Shown: positions 34,574 to 42,988 of the stretch, piece after piece
Position numbering within the stretch: position 1 is the first letter of the stretch
Layout of the letters: each line of letters begins with the position of its first letter
DNA from: Achromobacter ruhlandii
GTDB lineage: Bacteria; Pseudomonadota; Gammaproteobacteria; Burkholderiales; Burkholderiaceae_B
Assembly (NCBI RefSeq): GCF_902859695.1
Contig: NZ_CADIJL010000041.1
Span: 1-52,426, forward strand
Length of the DNA stretch: 52,426 nucleotides
Direction of reading: 5' to 3'
Program-made: the position numbers and the translations under genes
Notes under the pieces: generated by a model
Told to the model about the DNA's origin: nothing
What the model saw: only the letters and a program-made list of their open reading frames with translations
Database searches by the model: none

Positions 34574-35521
34574 ATGCCTTCCGCCCCCACCCATATCTCC
34601 GCCCCGTCAACGGCCGCTTTCGAGCCCGCCCGGCACGAATTGCTGTGCCTGCTCGAACGCATGACCGGCACGCTCGAGGGTTCACTCGACACCCCCATCG
34701 AGGGCCTGTACCTGCACCGCATCTCCCAGCCGACCGGCCCCAAGCCGGCCCTGCAGAAGGCGGCGCTGGCGGTCATCGCGCAAGGATCCAAGCGCGTGCT
34801 GATCGGCGACGAAGCCTATGAGTACGACCCGTTCCACTACCTGATCTCGTCCGTCGATCTGCCGGTGGTGGCCAAGGTCTCGGTCGCCAGCCCCTCCCTG
34901 CCTTACCTGGGCTTGCGGCTGGATCTGAACCCGGAGGAAATCACCGCGCTCATCAGCGATGAAAACCTGCCGCCGCTGCTGCCGGCCGAAGCCTCGCGCG
35001 CCATGTGCGTCAATCCACTCGGCGGCACGCTGCTGGACGTGACGCTGCGCCTGCTGCGGCTGCTCGAGACGCCGCGTGACATCCCCATCCTGGCGCCCAT
35101 GGTCAAGCGCGAGCTGCTGTATCGCCTGCTGATGAACGGCCAGGGCATGGTGCTGCGCCAGACCGTGCTGCAGGACAGCCAGCTAAACCGCGTGGCCAAG
35201 GCGATCCGCATCCTGCGCGACAACTACGCGCTGCCGCTGCGGGTCGAGGAGATCGCCCGCGACGTGCACATGAGCGTGTCGTCGCTGCATCATCATTTCA
35301 AGCAGGCTACCGCCATGAGCCCGCTGCAGTACCAGAAGCACCTGCGGCTGCAGGAAGCGCGCCGCCTGATGCTGACCGATGACGCGGGCGTGGCGCTGGC
35401 CGCGCACGCGGTGGGCTATGAAAGCTCGTCGCAATTCAGCCGCGAGTACAGCCGCCTGTTCGGCTTCCCGCCCCTGCGCGACAAACAGCGCTGGAAGGAC
35501 GAAGCGCTGGCCGCCGCCTGA
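34574..35521 (+). CDS. AraC-family transcriptional regulator with AraC_N (cupin-like) domain
   Basis: A 315-residue regulator. The N-terminal AraC_N domain (about 40-200; LALQKAALAVIAQGSKRVLI-like run, FHYLISSVDLPVVAKV) is of the YqhC type, and the C-terminal AraC HTH pair spans about 215-310 (RVEEIARDVHMSVSSLHHHF, AAHAVGYESSSQFSREYSRL). The ATG at 34574 follows GGAG by 9 nt. Members of this group sense aldehydes and activate reductases; the divergent reductase supports that role here. Confidence 0.92.
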   Translation: MPSAPTHISAPSTAAFEPARHELLCLLERMTGTLEGSLDTPIEGLYLHRISQPTGPKPALQKAALAVIAQGSKRVLIGDEAYEYDPFHYLISSVDLPVVAKVSVASPSLPYLGLRLDLNPEEITALISDENLPPLLPAEASRAMCVNPLGGTLLDVTLRLLRLLETPRDIPILAPMVKRELLYRLLMNGQGMVLRQTVLQDSQLNRVAKAIRILRDNYALPLRVEEIARDVHMSVSSLHHHFKQATAMSPLQYQKHLRLQEARRLMLTDDAGVALAAHAVGYESSSQFSREYSRLFGFPPLRDKQRWKDEALAAA

Positions 35522-35682
35522 TTCTTCGGCGGGGCCGCCGCCATCGCATGGCGACGACCGGGCGGGCCGCCATCGGCGATAAATTGGAGCCCCCTCCGCA
35601 AAGGCCGCCGCGTCACGCCGTCCGCGATGCGAACATCAGCACAGCACAGATGGCAGCCCCTCAAAAAAAATCCGACCGGCCT

Positions 35683-35711
35683 GCATCCGAATCGGTCTCT
35701 CGCGTGTAGTA
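35683..35711 (+). promoter_or_regulatory. Putative ECF sigma promoter of the DUF3455-ECF operon
   Basis: GCATCC (35683-35688), 17 bp, GTAGTA (35706-35711), with the operon's first ATG at 35777. It shares spacing and hexamers with the element before the fasciclin gene, suggesting autoregulation by the ECF factor encoded downstream. Confidence 0.45.
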
Positions 35712-35712
35712 C

Positions 35713-35745
35713 CTGCAACGGCGCGCATTCCGCGTGTCGTTGCAG
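35713..35745 (+). other. Stem-loop in the leader of the DUF3455 operon
   Basis: Perfect 8-bp arms CTGCAACG / CGTTGCAG enclose an inner CGCG / CGCG stem. It starts right after the predicted -10 and ends about 25 nt before the ribosome site, so it would form at the very 5-prime end of the mRNA and could stabilise it. Confidence 0.45.
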
Positions 35746-35776
35746 ACAGATCCCCTCTACCCGCAGGAGACCGCTC

Positions 35777-36340
35777 ATGAATACTCGCCTCCCCCTCCGC
35801 CGTCCTGGCGCCGGCCTGTTCGCCACCGCCATCCTGGCCGCGTGCGGCACGCTTGGCGCCTTCCAGGCCATGGCGTACTCGCAGGACGCGCTGCCCGCCG
35901 AAGTCCGTGTACCCAATGGCCACAAAGTAGCCTGGGAAACCGTGGGCAAGGGTGAAATCACCTACGAATGCCGCGCCAAGGCCGACGCGAAAGACCAGGC
36001 TGAATGGGTCTTCGCCGGTCCCAAGGCCGTCCTGAACGACCGCCAGGGCAAGCAGGTCGGCACGTACTACGGCCCTCCCGCCACGTGGGAAGCGGCGGAC
36101 GGCTCCAAGCTGACCGGCACCCAGGTCGCCGTGGCGCCCGCCGGCGCGGGCAACCTGCCCTATCAATTGGTCAAGGCCAATCCCGCCATGGGCGCGGGCG
36201 CCTTGACGGGCGTGGCCTATATCCAGCGCACGGCACTCAAGGGCGGCGTGGCGCCGCAGACGCCGTGCACGACCGCGACCCTGGGCCAGCGCAGCCAGGT
36301 CGCCTACCAGGCCGACTACATTTTCTGGAAGGCGGACTGA
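35777..36340 (+). CDS. DUF3455 domain secreted protein
   Basis: A 187-residue protein with a signal-like N-terminus (GLFATAILAACGTLGAFQAMA; a Cys at about 23 could also be a lipobox-like LAAC). The DUF3455 body is seen in EVRVPNGHKVAWETVGKGEI, YECRAKADAKDQAEWVFAGP, YGPPATWEAADGSKLTG, and YQADYIFWKAD. DUF3455 proteins are extracytoplasmic and often lie beside ECF sigma genes. GCAGGAGA precedes the ATG. It is first in an operon with ECF sigma and anti-sigma. Confidence 0.88.
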   Translation: MNTRLPLRRPGAGLFATAILAACGTLGAFQAMAYSQDALPAEVRVPNGHKVAWETVGKGEITYECRAKADAKDQAEWVFAGPKAVLNDRQGKQVGTYYGPPATWEAADGSKLTGTQVAVAPAGAGNLPYQLVKANPAMGAGALTGVAYIQRTALKGGVAPQTPCTTATLGQRSQVAYQADYIFWKAD

Positions 36341-36437
36341 CACGGCGGGGCTTGGCGGGCGGGCAGACTCCGGTAATATGCTGTCACCCGCCCGGGCCAG
36401 GCCCGGGTCCGTACCCACCGTCGCCAGGCCCGCGCAC

Positions 36438-37007
36438 ATGCCGCAACGCCCCGCCCCGGATTTCGATTACGAAGCGGCTCTCAAGGAGTGCGCCGCGGGC
36501 CGCCGCGCGGCGCTCGAGGCCCTGTATCGGCAAGAAGGGCCGCGCCTGCTGGGCGTGGCCCAGCGCATCCTGCGCGACCGCGCCCGCGCCGAAGACATCG
36601 TGCACGACGCCTTCGTCAATATCTGGAAGCAGGCCGCTGGCTTCGATGCCACGCGGGGCTCGGCGCGCGGCTGGCTCTACCGCATCGCCCGCAACCTCGC
36701 CCTGAACGCCGTGCGTGACAGCCGCCACGAAACCGGCATGGACGACGACACCGCGGCGGCCCTGGATATCCGTGACTCGATGCAGGCGTGGCATGACACC
36801 CACGACGCCTTCGAATGGCGTGACAGCGCCGGCCGCATCGGCCCCTGCCTCGAACAATTGGAGCCGGTGCGTCGCAACTGCCTGCTGCACGCCTACGTCG
36901 AGGGCCTGTCGCAAAGCGAGATCGCGCAACGTATCGGCGCCCCCCTGGGCACCGTCAAAGCCTGGATCAAGCGCAGCCTGAAAGCGCTGAAGGAATGTCT
37001 GGCATGA
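36438..37007 (+). CDS. ECF-family RNA polymerase sigma factor (SigK/RskA-type)
   Basis: A 189-residue ECF sigma factor. Region 2 covers about 25-95 (ALYRQEGPRLLGVAQRILRD, AEDIVHDAFVNIWKQA) and region 4 about 135-185 (LEPVRRNCLLHAYVEGLSQS, IAQRIGAPLGTVKAWIKRSL). The ATG at 36438 is preferred over 36378 as the upstream 20 residues are Pro/Arg-rich. It overlaps the anti-sigma gene by 4 nt, so the two proteins are made together. Likely targets are its own operon and the fasciclin gene. Confidence 0.93.
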   Translation: MPQRPAPDFDYEAALKECAAGRRAALEALYRQEGPRLLGVAQRILRDRARAEDIVHDAFVNIWKQAAGFDATRGSARGWLYRIARNLALNAVRDSRHETGMDDDTAAALDIRDSMQAWHDTHDAFEWRDSAGRIGPCLEQLEPVRRNCLLHAYVEGLSQSEIAQRIGAPLGTVKAWIKRSLKALKECLA

Positions 37008-37732
37008 GCGCCCTGCCCACGACACCCGAAGGCCTGGACGAACTGGCGGGGGAATACGTGCTGGGCACCTTGCCCAGCGCCCGCCGGCGCGAAGTCGAGG
37101 CCCGCCTGGAGCACGACGCCGCGCTGCGCGCCGCGGTCGACCGCTGGGAAGCGCGGCTGCTGCCGCTGGCCGACCTGGCCACCCCGATCGACCCCTCGCC
37201 CGGTCTCTGGCCGCGCATCGCGGCCACGCTGGACGCGGGCCAGGCCGTGCCCGCTCGCGAGCCCCGGCGAAAGCGCGCCGCGCTCTGGGATAGCCTGCCG
37301 TTCTGGCGCGGCGCGGCCGTCTGCGGCCTGGCCGCGGCGCTGACCCTGGCGGTCGCCCTGTCGCTGCGTCCGGTCTCGACGCCCGCGGCCACGCAATACA
37401 TGGTGGTGCTGGTGGCGCCGCAGTCGCAGGCGCCGGGTTGGGTGATACAGGCCCAGGCCGGCAGGCACGACGTGCAGCTCGTCCCGATTGCCGCGGTACA
37501 GGTGCCGCCGGACCGCGCCCTGGAATTCTGGACCAAGGCGGACGGTTGGTCCGCGCCCGTGTCCCTGGGCCTGGTCAAGCCCGGCGAACCGGTGCGCATC
37601 CCGCTGGATGCCTTGCCGCCGCTGGAGCCCAATCAGTTGTTCGAACTGACGTTGGAGCCTGCCACCGGGTCTCCCATCGGCAGGCCCACCGGACCGATCC
37701 AGTTCATCGGCCGCGCGGTCAAGATGATGTAG
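37004..37732 (+). CDS. RskA-family anti-sigma factor
   Basis: A 242-residue single-pass membrane protein. The N-terminal anti-sigma domain (LDELAGEYVLGTLPSARRRE, about 5-60) is cytoplasmic; a membrane helix (GAAVCGLAAALTLAVALSL, about 104-122) and a periplasmic RskA domain (RALEFWTKADGW, then SLGLVKPGEPVRIPLD) follow. It should hold the ECF factor inactive and release it on regulated proteolysis. The ATG overlaps the sigma stop (ATGA). Confidence 0.92.
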   Translation: MSALPTTPEGLDELAGEYVLGTLPSARRREVEARLEHDAALRAAVDRWEARLLPLADLATPIDPSPGLWPRIAATLDAGQAVPAREPRRKRAALWDSLPFWRGAAVCGLAAALTLAVALSLRPVSTPAATQYMVVLVAPQSQAPGWVIQAQAGRHDVQLVPIAAVQVPPDRALEFWTKADGWSAPVSLGLVKPGEPVRIPLDALPPLEPNQLFELTLEPATGSPIGRPTGPIQFIGRAVKMM

Positions 37733-37743
37733 CGCCGGACGGC

Positions 37744-38889
37744 CTACTTCTTGCGGAAGGGGTAGGCCTGCTGCGCCAGGAACGTGCCGGGCATGTCGTT
37801 ATCGAGAATGCCGTAGTTCTCCGGCAGGCGCTTGCCCGTGCCGCGTACCGCCGTGCCGAACAGGTAGTCGATGAACGACAGGTGCGCCGCATAGTTCTTG
37901 TCGATCGCCTCGGTGTCGGACGAGTGATGCCAGTGGTGGAAGTCCGGCGTCACGATGATGTAGCGCAGCCAGCCCCACGGCAGCTTGACGTTGGAATGGA
38001 TCAGCACCGCCTGGAAACCGACGATGATGATGTAGGCATCCAGCACCGGCTTGGAAAAGCCCAGCGCGAACAGCACGCCCAGCACCGCCACCCGCGTGAT
38101 CAGCAGTTCGACGATGTGCAGGCGCGAACCGGCCAGCCAATCGAGCGTGCGGGTGCTGTGGTGCACCGCGTGGATGCGCCACAGGAACGGCACCTCGTGA
38201 TACGCCCGATGCGCGGCGTACTGCACCAGGTCCGCCACCAGCACCGCCACGAACAACTCCACCAGGTAAGGCAGCGACTGGATCGCCTGCTGCAGCGGTT
38301 CGTACGCGGCCCACGAGAACAAGCGGTGCACGAAGAAGTTGATGCACAGCAGCACCGCGCCCACCGACAGGTGGTTGAACAGGAAGTGCTTCATGTCCAC
38401 CTGCCATTCGCCGCGGAACACCGGCTGGCCCGGGTATAGCGGAAACAGCTTTTCGAAGATGATGAACACGGTGCTGGAGGCCAGCAGGTCGAGGATGAAC
38501 CAGTCCAGCCCCAGGTAGGGATGATGGCCGGTGTTGGACGTCGTCACCACCACCTGGCTGCCGCCGGCGGCGACCGCGCCGCACACCAGCACGAACGCGG
38601 CGATGTTGAGCCAGCGCTGGCGGCCGAACACGATGTTGGTCAGGGCGATGGTGCCGGACGCCAGCAAGGCGGCGAACAGCAACGTGCGCATCGCGTCGAC
38701 GGTGTAGAAGGTGCGCAATTCGGGCGTCGTCAGATACGCCGGAAAGTGAAACGCCAGCACGCCCAGCACCGACAGGATGGCGAGGAATAGCGCAATCACG
38801 CCGGTGATCATCCCGGTGCCCGGGTGGATCCGGCCGTCCTGCTGGAACAACGCCAGGACTCGGCGATAAATGGGCGCGCGCTGATTCAT
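37744..38889 (-). CDS. Fatty acid hydroxylase / sterol desaturase family membrane protein
   Basis: A 381-residue membrane protein with about seven helices and the di-iron histidine boxes HRAYH, HAVHHS and HHWHHSSD typical of the FA_hydroxylase superfamily. The substrate in bacteria is often a lipid (carotenoid, ornithine lipid or fatty acid); none can be chosen here. The ATG at 38889 is preferred to 39024 because the longer form adds a basic tract with no family similarity. It is convergent with the anti-sigma gene. Confidence 0.92.
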   Translation of the reverse strand: MNQRAPIYRRVLALFQQDGRIHPGTGMITGVIALFLAILSVLGVLAFHFPAYLTTPELRTFYTVDAMRTLLFAALLASGTIALTNIVFGRQRWLNIAAFVLVCGAVAAGGSQVVVTTSNTGHHPYLGLDWFILDLLASSTVFIIFEKLFPLYPGQPVFRGEWQVDMKHFLFNHLSVGAVLLCINFFVHRLFSWAAYEPLQQAIQSLPYLVELFVAVLVADLVQYAAHRAYHEVPFLWRIHAVHHSTRTLDWLAGSRLHIVELLITRVAVLGVLFALGFSKPVLDAYIIIVGFQAVLIHSNVKLPWGWLRYIIVTPDFHHWHHSSDTEAIDKNYAAHLSFIDYLFGTAVRGTGKRLPENYGILDNDMPGTFLAQQAYPFRKK

Positions 38890-39161
38890 GTCACTTTTAT
38901 GGCAGACCACGGGGAAGCGAGTGTATCCCCGGCCCCAAACGGCCCATGTAAATAAACGTGAAAAGATAAGACCAAGCAACTCCCCCATGGCGCCCCACTT
39001 GCCACGCCTTTTGCGTGGCATCAAATCGGCCCCGCGGCGCGCTGCCCGGCGGGTTGACTTTGGCGGGCCATTGGGCTGTCATGGAACCGACAGCTCATTA
39101 ACGGGCCGGTTCGCCGGCCCCGCGCAGCCCCCCCTTCAACCGGATCACGCAAGAGGCCGTC

Positions 39162-39386
39162 ATGTTTCCTGAGTACCGCCAACTGATTACCCGCCTGAAA
39201 GCCGAGAATGGTCATTTCTCGGCACTGTTCCAGCGTCACAACGACCTGGACCAGGAGATCAAGAACATGGAGGCGGGCATCGTGCCGGCCTCTGACACCA
39301 GCGTCGAAGTCCTTAAAAAGGAAAAGCTCCTGCTCAAGGACAAGCTGTACAGCCTGCTGCGGGCGGCGGACCAGAACGCCGGCTAG
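39162..39386 (+). CDS. DUF465 (YdcH-like) small coiled-coil protein
   Basis: A 74-residue, highly charged coiled-coil protein of the DUF465/YdcH family: YRQLITRLKAENGHFSALFQ, HNDLDQEIKNME, KKEKLLLKDKLYSLL. The family is widespread in proteobacteria, function unclear. It has its own terminator 30 bp downstream. Confidence 0.92.
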   Translation: MFPEYRQLITRLKAENGHFSALFQRHNDLDQEIKNMEAGIVPASDTSVEVLKKEKLLLKDKLYSLLRAADQNAG

Positions 39387-39415
39387 CCTGGCTTCACGGA
39401 CCTCCCTGGCATAAG

Positions 39416-39439
39416 GCGCCCCTCTCCGGGCGCTTTTTT
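39416..39439 (+). terminator. Rho-independent terminator of the DUF465 gene
   Basis: GCGCCC / GGGCGC 6-bp stem with a CTCTCC loop followed by TTTTTT. Confidence 0.92.
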
Positions 39440-39652
39440 GTTGTTCGTGCCTTCGCGCCCTCGGGACTGCGAACACGCCACTCTTTCATTCAGAAAATGG
39501 TAAGCTACTCGCCGCTCAGGCCGGCCTTGCCCATGCCGCTGGGCGCTGATGTTCAGCAGTAAGACGAACAAGTGGACGCGTTGTATGCCGAAATGAGCAG
39601 ATTGAGGCGAGTTTGCTAAAATGCGACAACAATTTTCAATTGAAACATTATT

Positions 39653-40009
39653 ATGCCGCATTTTCAGGGCGTACGGCTGCCCGCGCTATTCCGGTATTCT
39701 TTCGATCCTGGCAATGGCAAAGCTTCTCGACTTGTAGACGTGGGGCTGGCCAGTGCGATTCCATCTCACATGTTCGAAGCTGTTGGACCCTATGAGCTGG
39801 CCATACTTAAACCCTCTGACATCATGAACCGGTTGGGGGCTGCCGGCTGGCGCCTATGCTTGGACCTGTCCGGCAACATCCAGGCGCACCAGCACGACAA
39901 GCGCCTGGACATCAAGCTGGGGGCAACCACTCCCTATGGCGTGATCTCGGACGAGGATTTCCTCTACGCCGAGACCATAGTGCTGTTATCCCAAAGCGAG
40001 ACATCCTGA
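39653..40009 (+). CDS. Hypothetical protein coupled to a glycosyltransferase
   Basis: A 118-residue soluble protein of unknown family (start MPHFQGVRLPALFRYSF; end YAETIVLLSQSETS). The ATG lies in an AT-rich leader (AATTTTCAATTGAAAC) that contrasts with surrounding DNA. Its TGA overlaps the glycosyltransferase ATG by one base (TGATG), so the two are translationally coupled and probably act together in envelope glycan assembly. Composition suggests a different origin from neighbours. Confidence 0.65.
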   Translation: MPHFQGVRLPALFRYSFDPGNGKASRLVDVGLASAIPSHMFEAVGPYELAILKPSDIMNRLGAAGWRLCLDLSGNIQAHQHDKRLDIKLGATTPYGVISDEDFLYAETIVLLSQSETS

Positions 40010-41112
40010 TGTGTGCTAGCGGCCAGGGGCGGTTGCGCATCATGCATTCCGAGGCGGCGACAACCTTCGGCGGCCAGGAAAACCGTATTTTCCAGGAAAT
40101 GATGGCATTGCGCGAACGCGGCCATACGCTCGAAGCGATCTGCCAACCCGGAAGCAAGCTGTCGGCGAGCCTGCAGGCTGAGGGGTTTCGCGTGCATGAA
40201 TTCCTGATGGACGGTGTATCGAACTACACCCGAGCGGTGTACGGCATCCGCAGCATCCTGGCGCGCGGCAAATTCGACGTCCTCAATACCCATAGCCGGC
40301 GCGACACCGTGATCGCGGCGATGGCCGGCCGACTTGCAGGTACGCCGCTGATCGTACGCACCCGTCACCTGGCCAAACGGCCCGGATCGCTATGGAGCTA
40401 CACTCGACTTCCGCACCGGGTGGTGGCGGTCAGCGACTATGTCGCGAGCCAGATGCTCGAGCGCGGCGTGCCGCAAAGCCATGTCATGACGGTGTCCGAT
40501 GCGATTCCCATCGCGCCGAACGACGGGCGCTCCAGCCTGCGCGAAGAGCTAGGGATTTCCCGTGACGCCATCGTCATCGTCTGCGTCGCGCACCTGCGGC
40601 CGCAGAAAGGTCAGGGCCTGCTGCTGTCCGCGGCGGCACCGCTTATAAACGGCCCGGCGGATATCCATTTGGTTTTTGCGGGCGAAGGATCGCAGCTCAA
40701 TGCCCTCAAAGATACGGCTCGCCGACTCGCTTGCGAAACGCGCATTCACTTTCTCGGCCGACGCACCGATATCGGCAATGTGCTGGCCGCCAGCGACATC
40801 TTCGCGCTGGCCACCCAGTTTGAGGCCTTGGGCACTTCATTCATCGAAGCGGCGGCCTGCGGATTGCCCATCGTCGGCACGCACGTTGGGGGTGTCCCCG
40901 AAGTCGTGAAGCACGGCGAGACCGGCCTGCTTGTGCCCTATGGCGATGCCGGCGCCTTGCGTGCTTCCCTGGAAACCCTGGCCGCCGACGCGTCCTTGCG
41001 ACAGCGCATGGGCGCAGCCGGTGCAGCCTATGTGCGCGGCGAGAAAAAATTCTCGCTCGCTGGCATGGCGGAAGGCATGGAGCATGCCTACCTGACGTGG
41101 TTGAAAAGATAG
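40009..41112 (+). CDS. GT4-family glycosyltransferase
   Basis: A 367-residue GT-B fold retaining glycosyltransferase. The N-terminal acceptor domain starts LRIMHSEAATTFGGQENRIF. The C-terminal donor domain has VCVAHLRPQKGQGLLLSAA, FAGEGSQLNALKD, FLGRRTDIGNVLAASDIFAL and the E-x7-E pair Glu272/Glu280 (FEALGTSFIE). It probably adds a sugar to LPS, capsule or another glycan from a nucleotide sugar. No other glycan genes surround it, so the acceptor is unknown. The ATG at 40009 overlaps the preceding stop. Confidence 0.92.
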   Translation: MCASGQGRLRIMHSEAATTFGGQENRIFQEMMALRERGHTLEAICQPGSKLSASLQAEGFRVHEFLMDGVSNYTRAVYGIRSILARGKFDVLNTHSRRDTVIAAMAGRLAGTPLIVRTRHLAKRPGSLWSYTRLPHRVVAVSDYVASQMLERGVPQSHVMTVSDAIPIAPNDGRSSLREELGISRDAIVIVCVAHLRPQKGQGLLLSAAAPLINGPADIHLVFAGEGSQLNALKDTARRLACETRIHFLGRRTDIGNVLAASDIFALATQFEALGTSFIEAAACGLPIVGTHVGGVPEVVKHGETGLLVPYGDAGALRASLETLAADASLRQRMGAAGAAYVRGEKKFSLAGMAEGMEHAYLTWLKR

Positions 41113-41430
41113 GCCTCCAAAACGCATTTCGACAGCGCGGCGCCAGCCGACCTGGCGAAATCCGCCCAATCAGATTGCTGCGACCTTCCGCAATACTCTG
41201 ACCGTCGTCCGCAGTCCCGCAAGGTCGCTAGGCCTGGCTCACCTGGAGCGTCCAGGCGCGAGGTGTGAAAGCGACCCTGGGTGCTCACCTGCTGGCTGGA
41301 GGCCAAGTCCACAGGGCTACCCCGATGGACAAGCAGATTGAGCCAAGTGTGGAAGGGGCTTGCTGACATTAACCTGAATAAATAAAATTCCGGTATACCG
41401 CCCTGGCGGCCGCGTGAACAGGATACAAAG
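41113..41430. other. Intergenic region after the glycosyltransferase
   Basis: About 320 bp. No gene, terminator or repeat is evident. The last 60 bp are AT-richer (CTGAATAAATAAAATTCC) and probably carry the promoter of the BssS-like gene. Confidence 0.4.
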
Positions 41431-41682
41431 GTGTTGGACAGAAATTTCAAACCCGGCGAGGCCGTATCGCCGGTGACCGGCTGGGCCATGATGCCCCTGG
41501 TGGAACACGATTCCCTGCTGCTGCGGCTGGATTTCCTGACCGATCCGTCGCCCGTCGCGGCCGCGCGCAACGGGCGGGGCCGCGTCTATGCCGTTACCTC
41601 GGAACAGCTGCAACTATTGTTGAATTCGCTGCAGGCCGAGCTCGACAAGCTGCAACCGGTAGCCGCCGGACCGCGCCATTGA
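41431..41682 (+). CDS. BssS-like small protein
   Basis: An 83-residue protein resembling E. coli BssS (84 residues): PVTGWAMMPLVEHDSLLLRL against the BssS pattern of a G-W-aspartate/valine core and DALMLRL, then YAVTSEQLQLLLNSLQ. BssS affects biofilm formation and indole/AI-2 signalling in E. coli; the role here is unknown. The GTG at 41431 with AGGA upstream is chosen; TTG at 41434 is an alternative. Confidence 0.7.
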   Translation: MLDRNFKPGEAVSPVTGWAMMPLVEHDSLLLRLDFLTDPSPVAAARNGRGRVYAVTSEQLQLLLNSLQAELDKLQPVAAGPRH

Positions 41683-41723
41683 TCGAGGCGGCGTGCCGCG
41701 ATCACGCCCGAAAATTCAGAAAC

Positions 41724-41749
41724 TCTAAAGATAGATTAGTATCTTTAGA
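41724..41749. promoter_or_regulatory. Operator-like palindrome upstream of lysE-like gene
   Basis: Perfect 10-bp inverted repeat TCTAAAGATA / TATCTTTAGA with a 6-nt centre, about 55 bp before the LysE-family ATG, in an AT-rich island. It fits a dimeric activator or repressor site such as that of ArgP/LysG or Lrp; the regulator is not in the window. Confidence 0.6.
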
Positions 41750-41802
41750 TTCTCTAATTATCCCGTAGCCGCTAGTCTGTCGCCCTTGATTCAAGGCACG
41801 AC

Positions 41803-42405
41803 ATGAGCAGCGCATACTTCCCCGGATTTTTACTCGGCCTCAGCCTGATCCTCGCGATCGGCGCGCAAAACGCCTTTGTCCTGCGCCAGGGCTTGCGCCA
41901 GGAGCACGTCTTCGCGGTGTGCCTGGTGTGCGCGCTGTCGGACGCGGTGCTGATCTCCGCCGGCGTGGCCGGCTTCGGCCTGGCCTCCGATGCCATGCCC
42001 TGGCTGGAACCGGTGCTGCGCTATGGCGGCGCGCTGTTCCTGCTGGCCTATGCGGCGCGCAGCCTGCGCTCCGCGCTGCGCAACCACGGCAGCCTGACGC
42101 CGTCGTCACGCCAGGCCACCGGACTGGGCGCCACCCTGCTCACCTGCCTGGCTTTCACCTGGCTCAACCCGCACGTCTATCTGGACACGGTCGTGTTGCT
42201 GGGATCGATCTCCAGTCAATACGAAGGCCGCAAGCTCGCCTTCGCCTTGGGCGCCATGACCGCCTCGTTCGCGTTCTTCTTCACCCTGGGATTCGGTGCC
42301 CGCCTGCTGCGCCCGGTCTTCGCCAGCCAGACCGCCTGGCGGGTGCTGGACGTCCTGGTCGGCCTGGCCATACTGGCGATCGCGCTCAAGCTGCTGTGGC
42401 CTTGA
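41803..42405 (+). CDS. LysE/ArgO-family amino-acid exporter
   Basis: A 200-residue exporter with about six membrane helices and family motifs: GLSLILAIGAQNAFVLRQGL near the N-terminus and TCLAFTWLNPHVYLDTVVLL in the middle. The strong match to LysE/ArgO suggests lysine or arginine export rather than RhtB-type substrates. It is a single gene under the palindrome at 41724. Confidence 0.93.
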   Translation: MSSAYFPGFLLGLSLILAIGAQNAFVLRQGLRQEHVFAVCLVCALSDAVLISAGVAGFGLASDAMPWLEPVLRYGGALFLLAYAARSLRSALRNHGSLTPSSRQATGLGATLLTCLAFTWLNPHVYLDTVVLLGSISSQYEGRKLAFALGAMTASFAFFFTLGFGARLLRPVFASQTAWRVLDVLVGLAILAIALKLLWP

Positions 42406-42426
42406 CCCTGATCGCGGCCCGCCCGC

Positions 42427-42894
42427 CTATCCGCCCTGCCCGGCCTTTTTGACGGCGGCCGGGGTATTGCGGAACGTGACGCCCAAGCGATTGAAGGCAT
42501 TCATCAGCCCGATCGCATAGGTCAGGTCCGCCAGCTCCTTGTCATTGAATTCGGCCGCCGCGGCCTGGTAGTCCGCGTCCGGCACGCCGGTGTCGGCGAC
42601 CCGCGTCACGCATTCGGCCCAGGCCAGCGCGGCCTGCTCGCGGCCGCTGAACAAGGGGCCGGCCTCGCGCCACACCGGCACCAGCACCAGTTTGTCCACC
42701 GCCACGCCCTGCCTGAGCAGGTCGCGGCTGTGCATGTCGATGCAATAGGCGCAGCCGTTGATCTGCGAGACCCGCAGGTACACCAGGTTGACCAGGGCTT
42801 CGGGCAGGCCGCATTGGCGCAGATAGGCATAGACGGCGCCAAAGGCCTTGTAGCCCTCGGGGGCGGCTTGGGCGTAGTCGAGACGATGGCTCAT
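42427..42894 (-). CDS. Carboxymuconolactone decarboxylase / AhpD-like protein
   Basis: A 155-residue AhpD-like protein with the redox motif CAYCIDMHSRDL (Cys-x-x-Cys plus His), as in alkylhydroperoxidase D-type enzymes. It probably reduces peroxides or similar substrates through the Cys pair. The ATG at 42894 is preferred over 42963. It is convergent with the lysE-like gene (22-bp gap). Confidence 0.92.
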   Translation of the reverse strand: MSHRLDYAQAAPEGYKAFGAVYAYLRQCGLPEALVNLVYLRVSQINGCAYCIDMHSRDLLRQGVAVDKLVLVPVWREAGPLFSGREQAALAWAECVTRVADTGVPDADYQAAAAEFNDKELADLTYAIGLMNAFNRLGVTFRNTPAAVKKAGQGG

Positions 42895-42988
42895 GATGGA
42901 TCCTGATTGCTGTCTATCGAAGGCCTCATGCTGCGCCCTCGCGGCGCTTTCCGGTAGATCCAAGAATCAGGTTCCGGCTTGGGCCATG

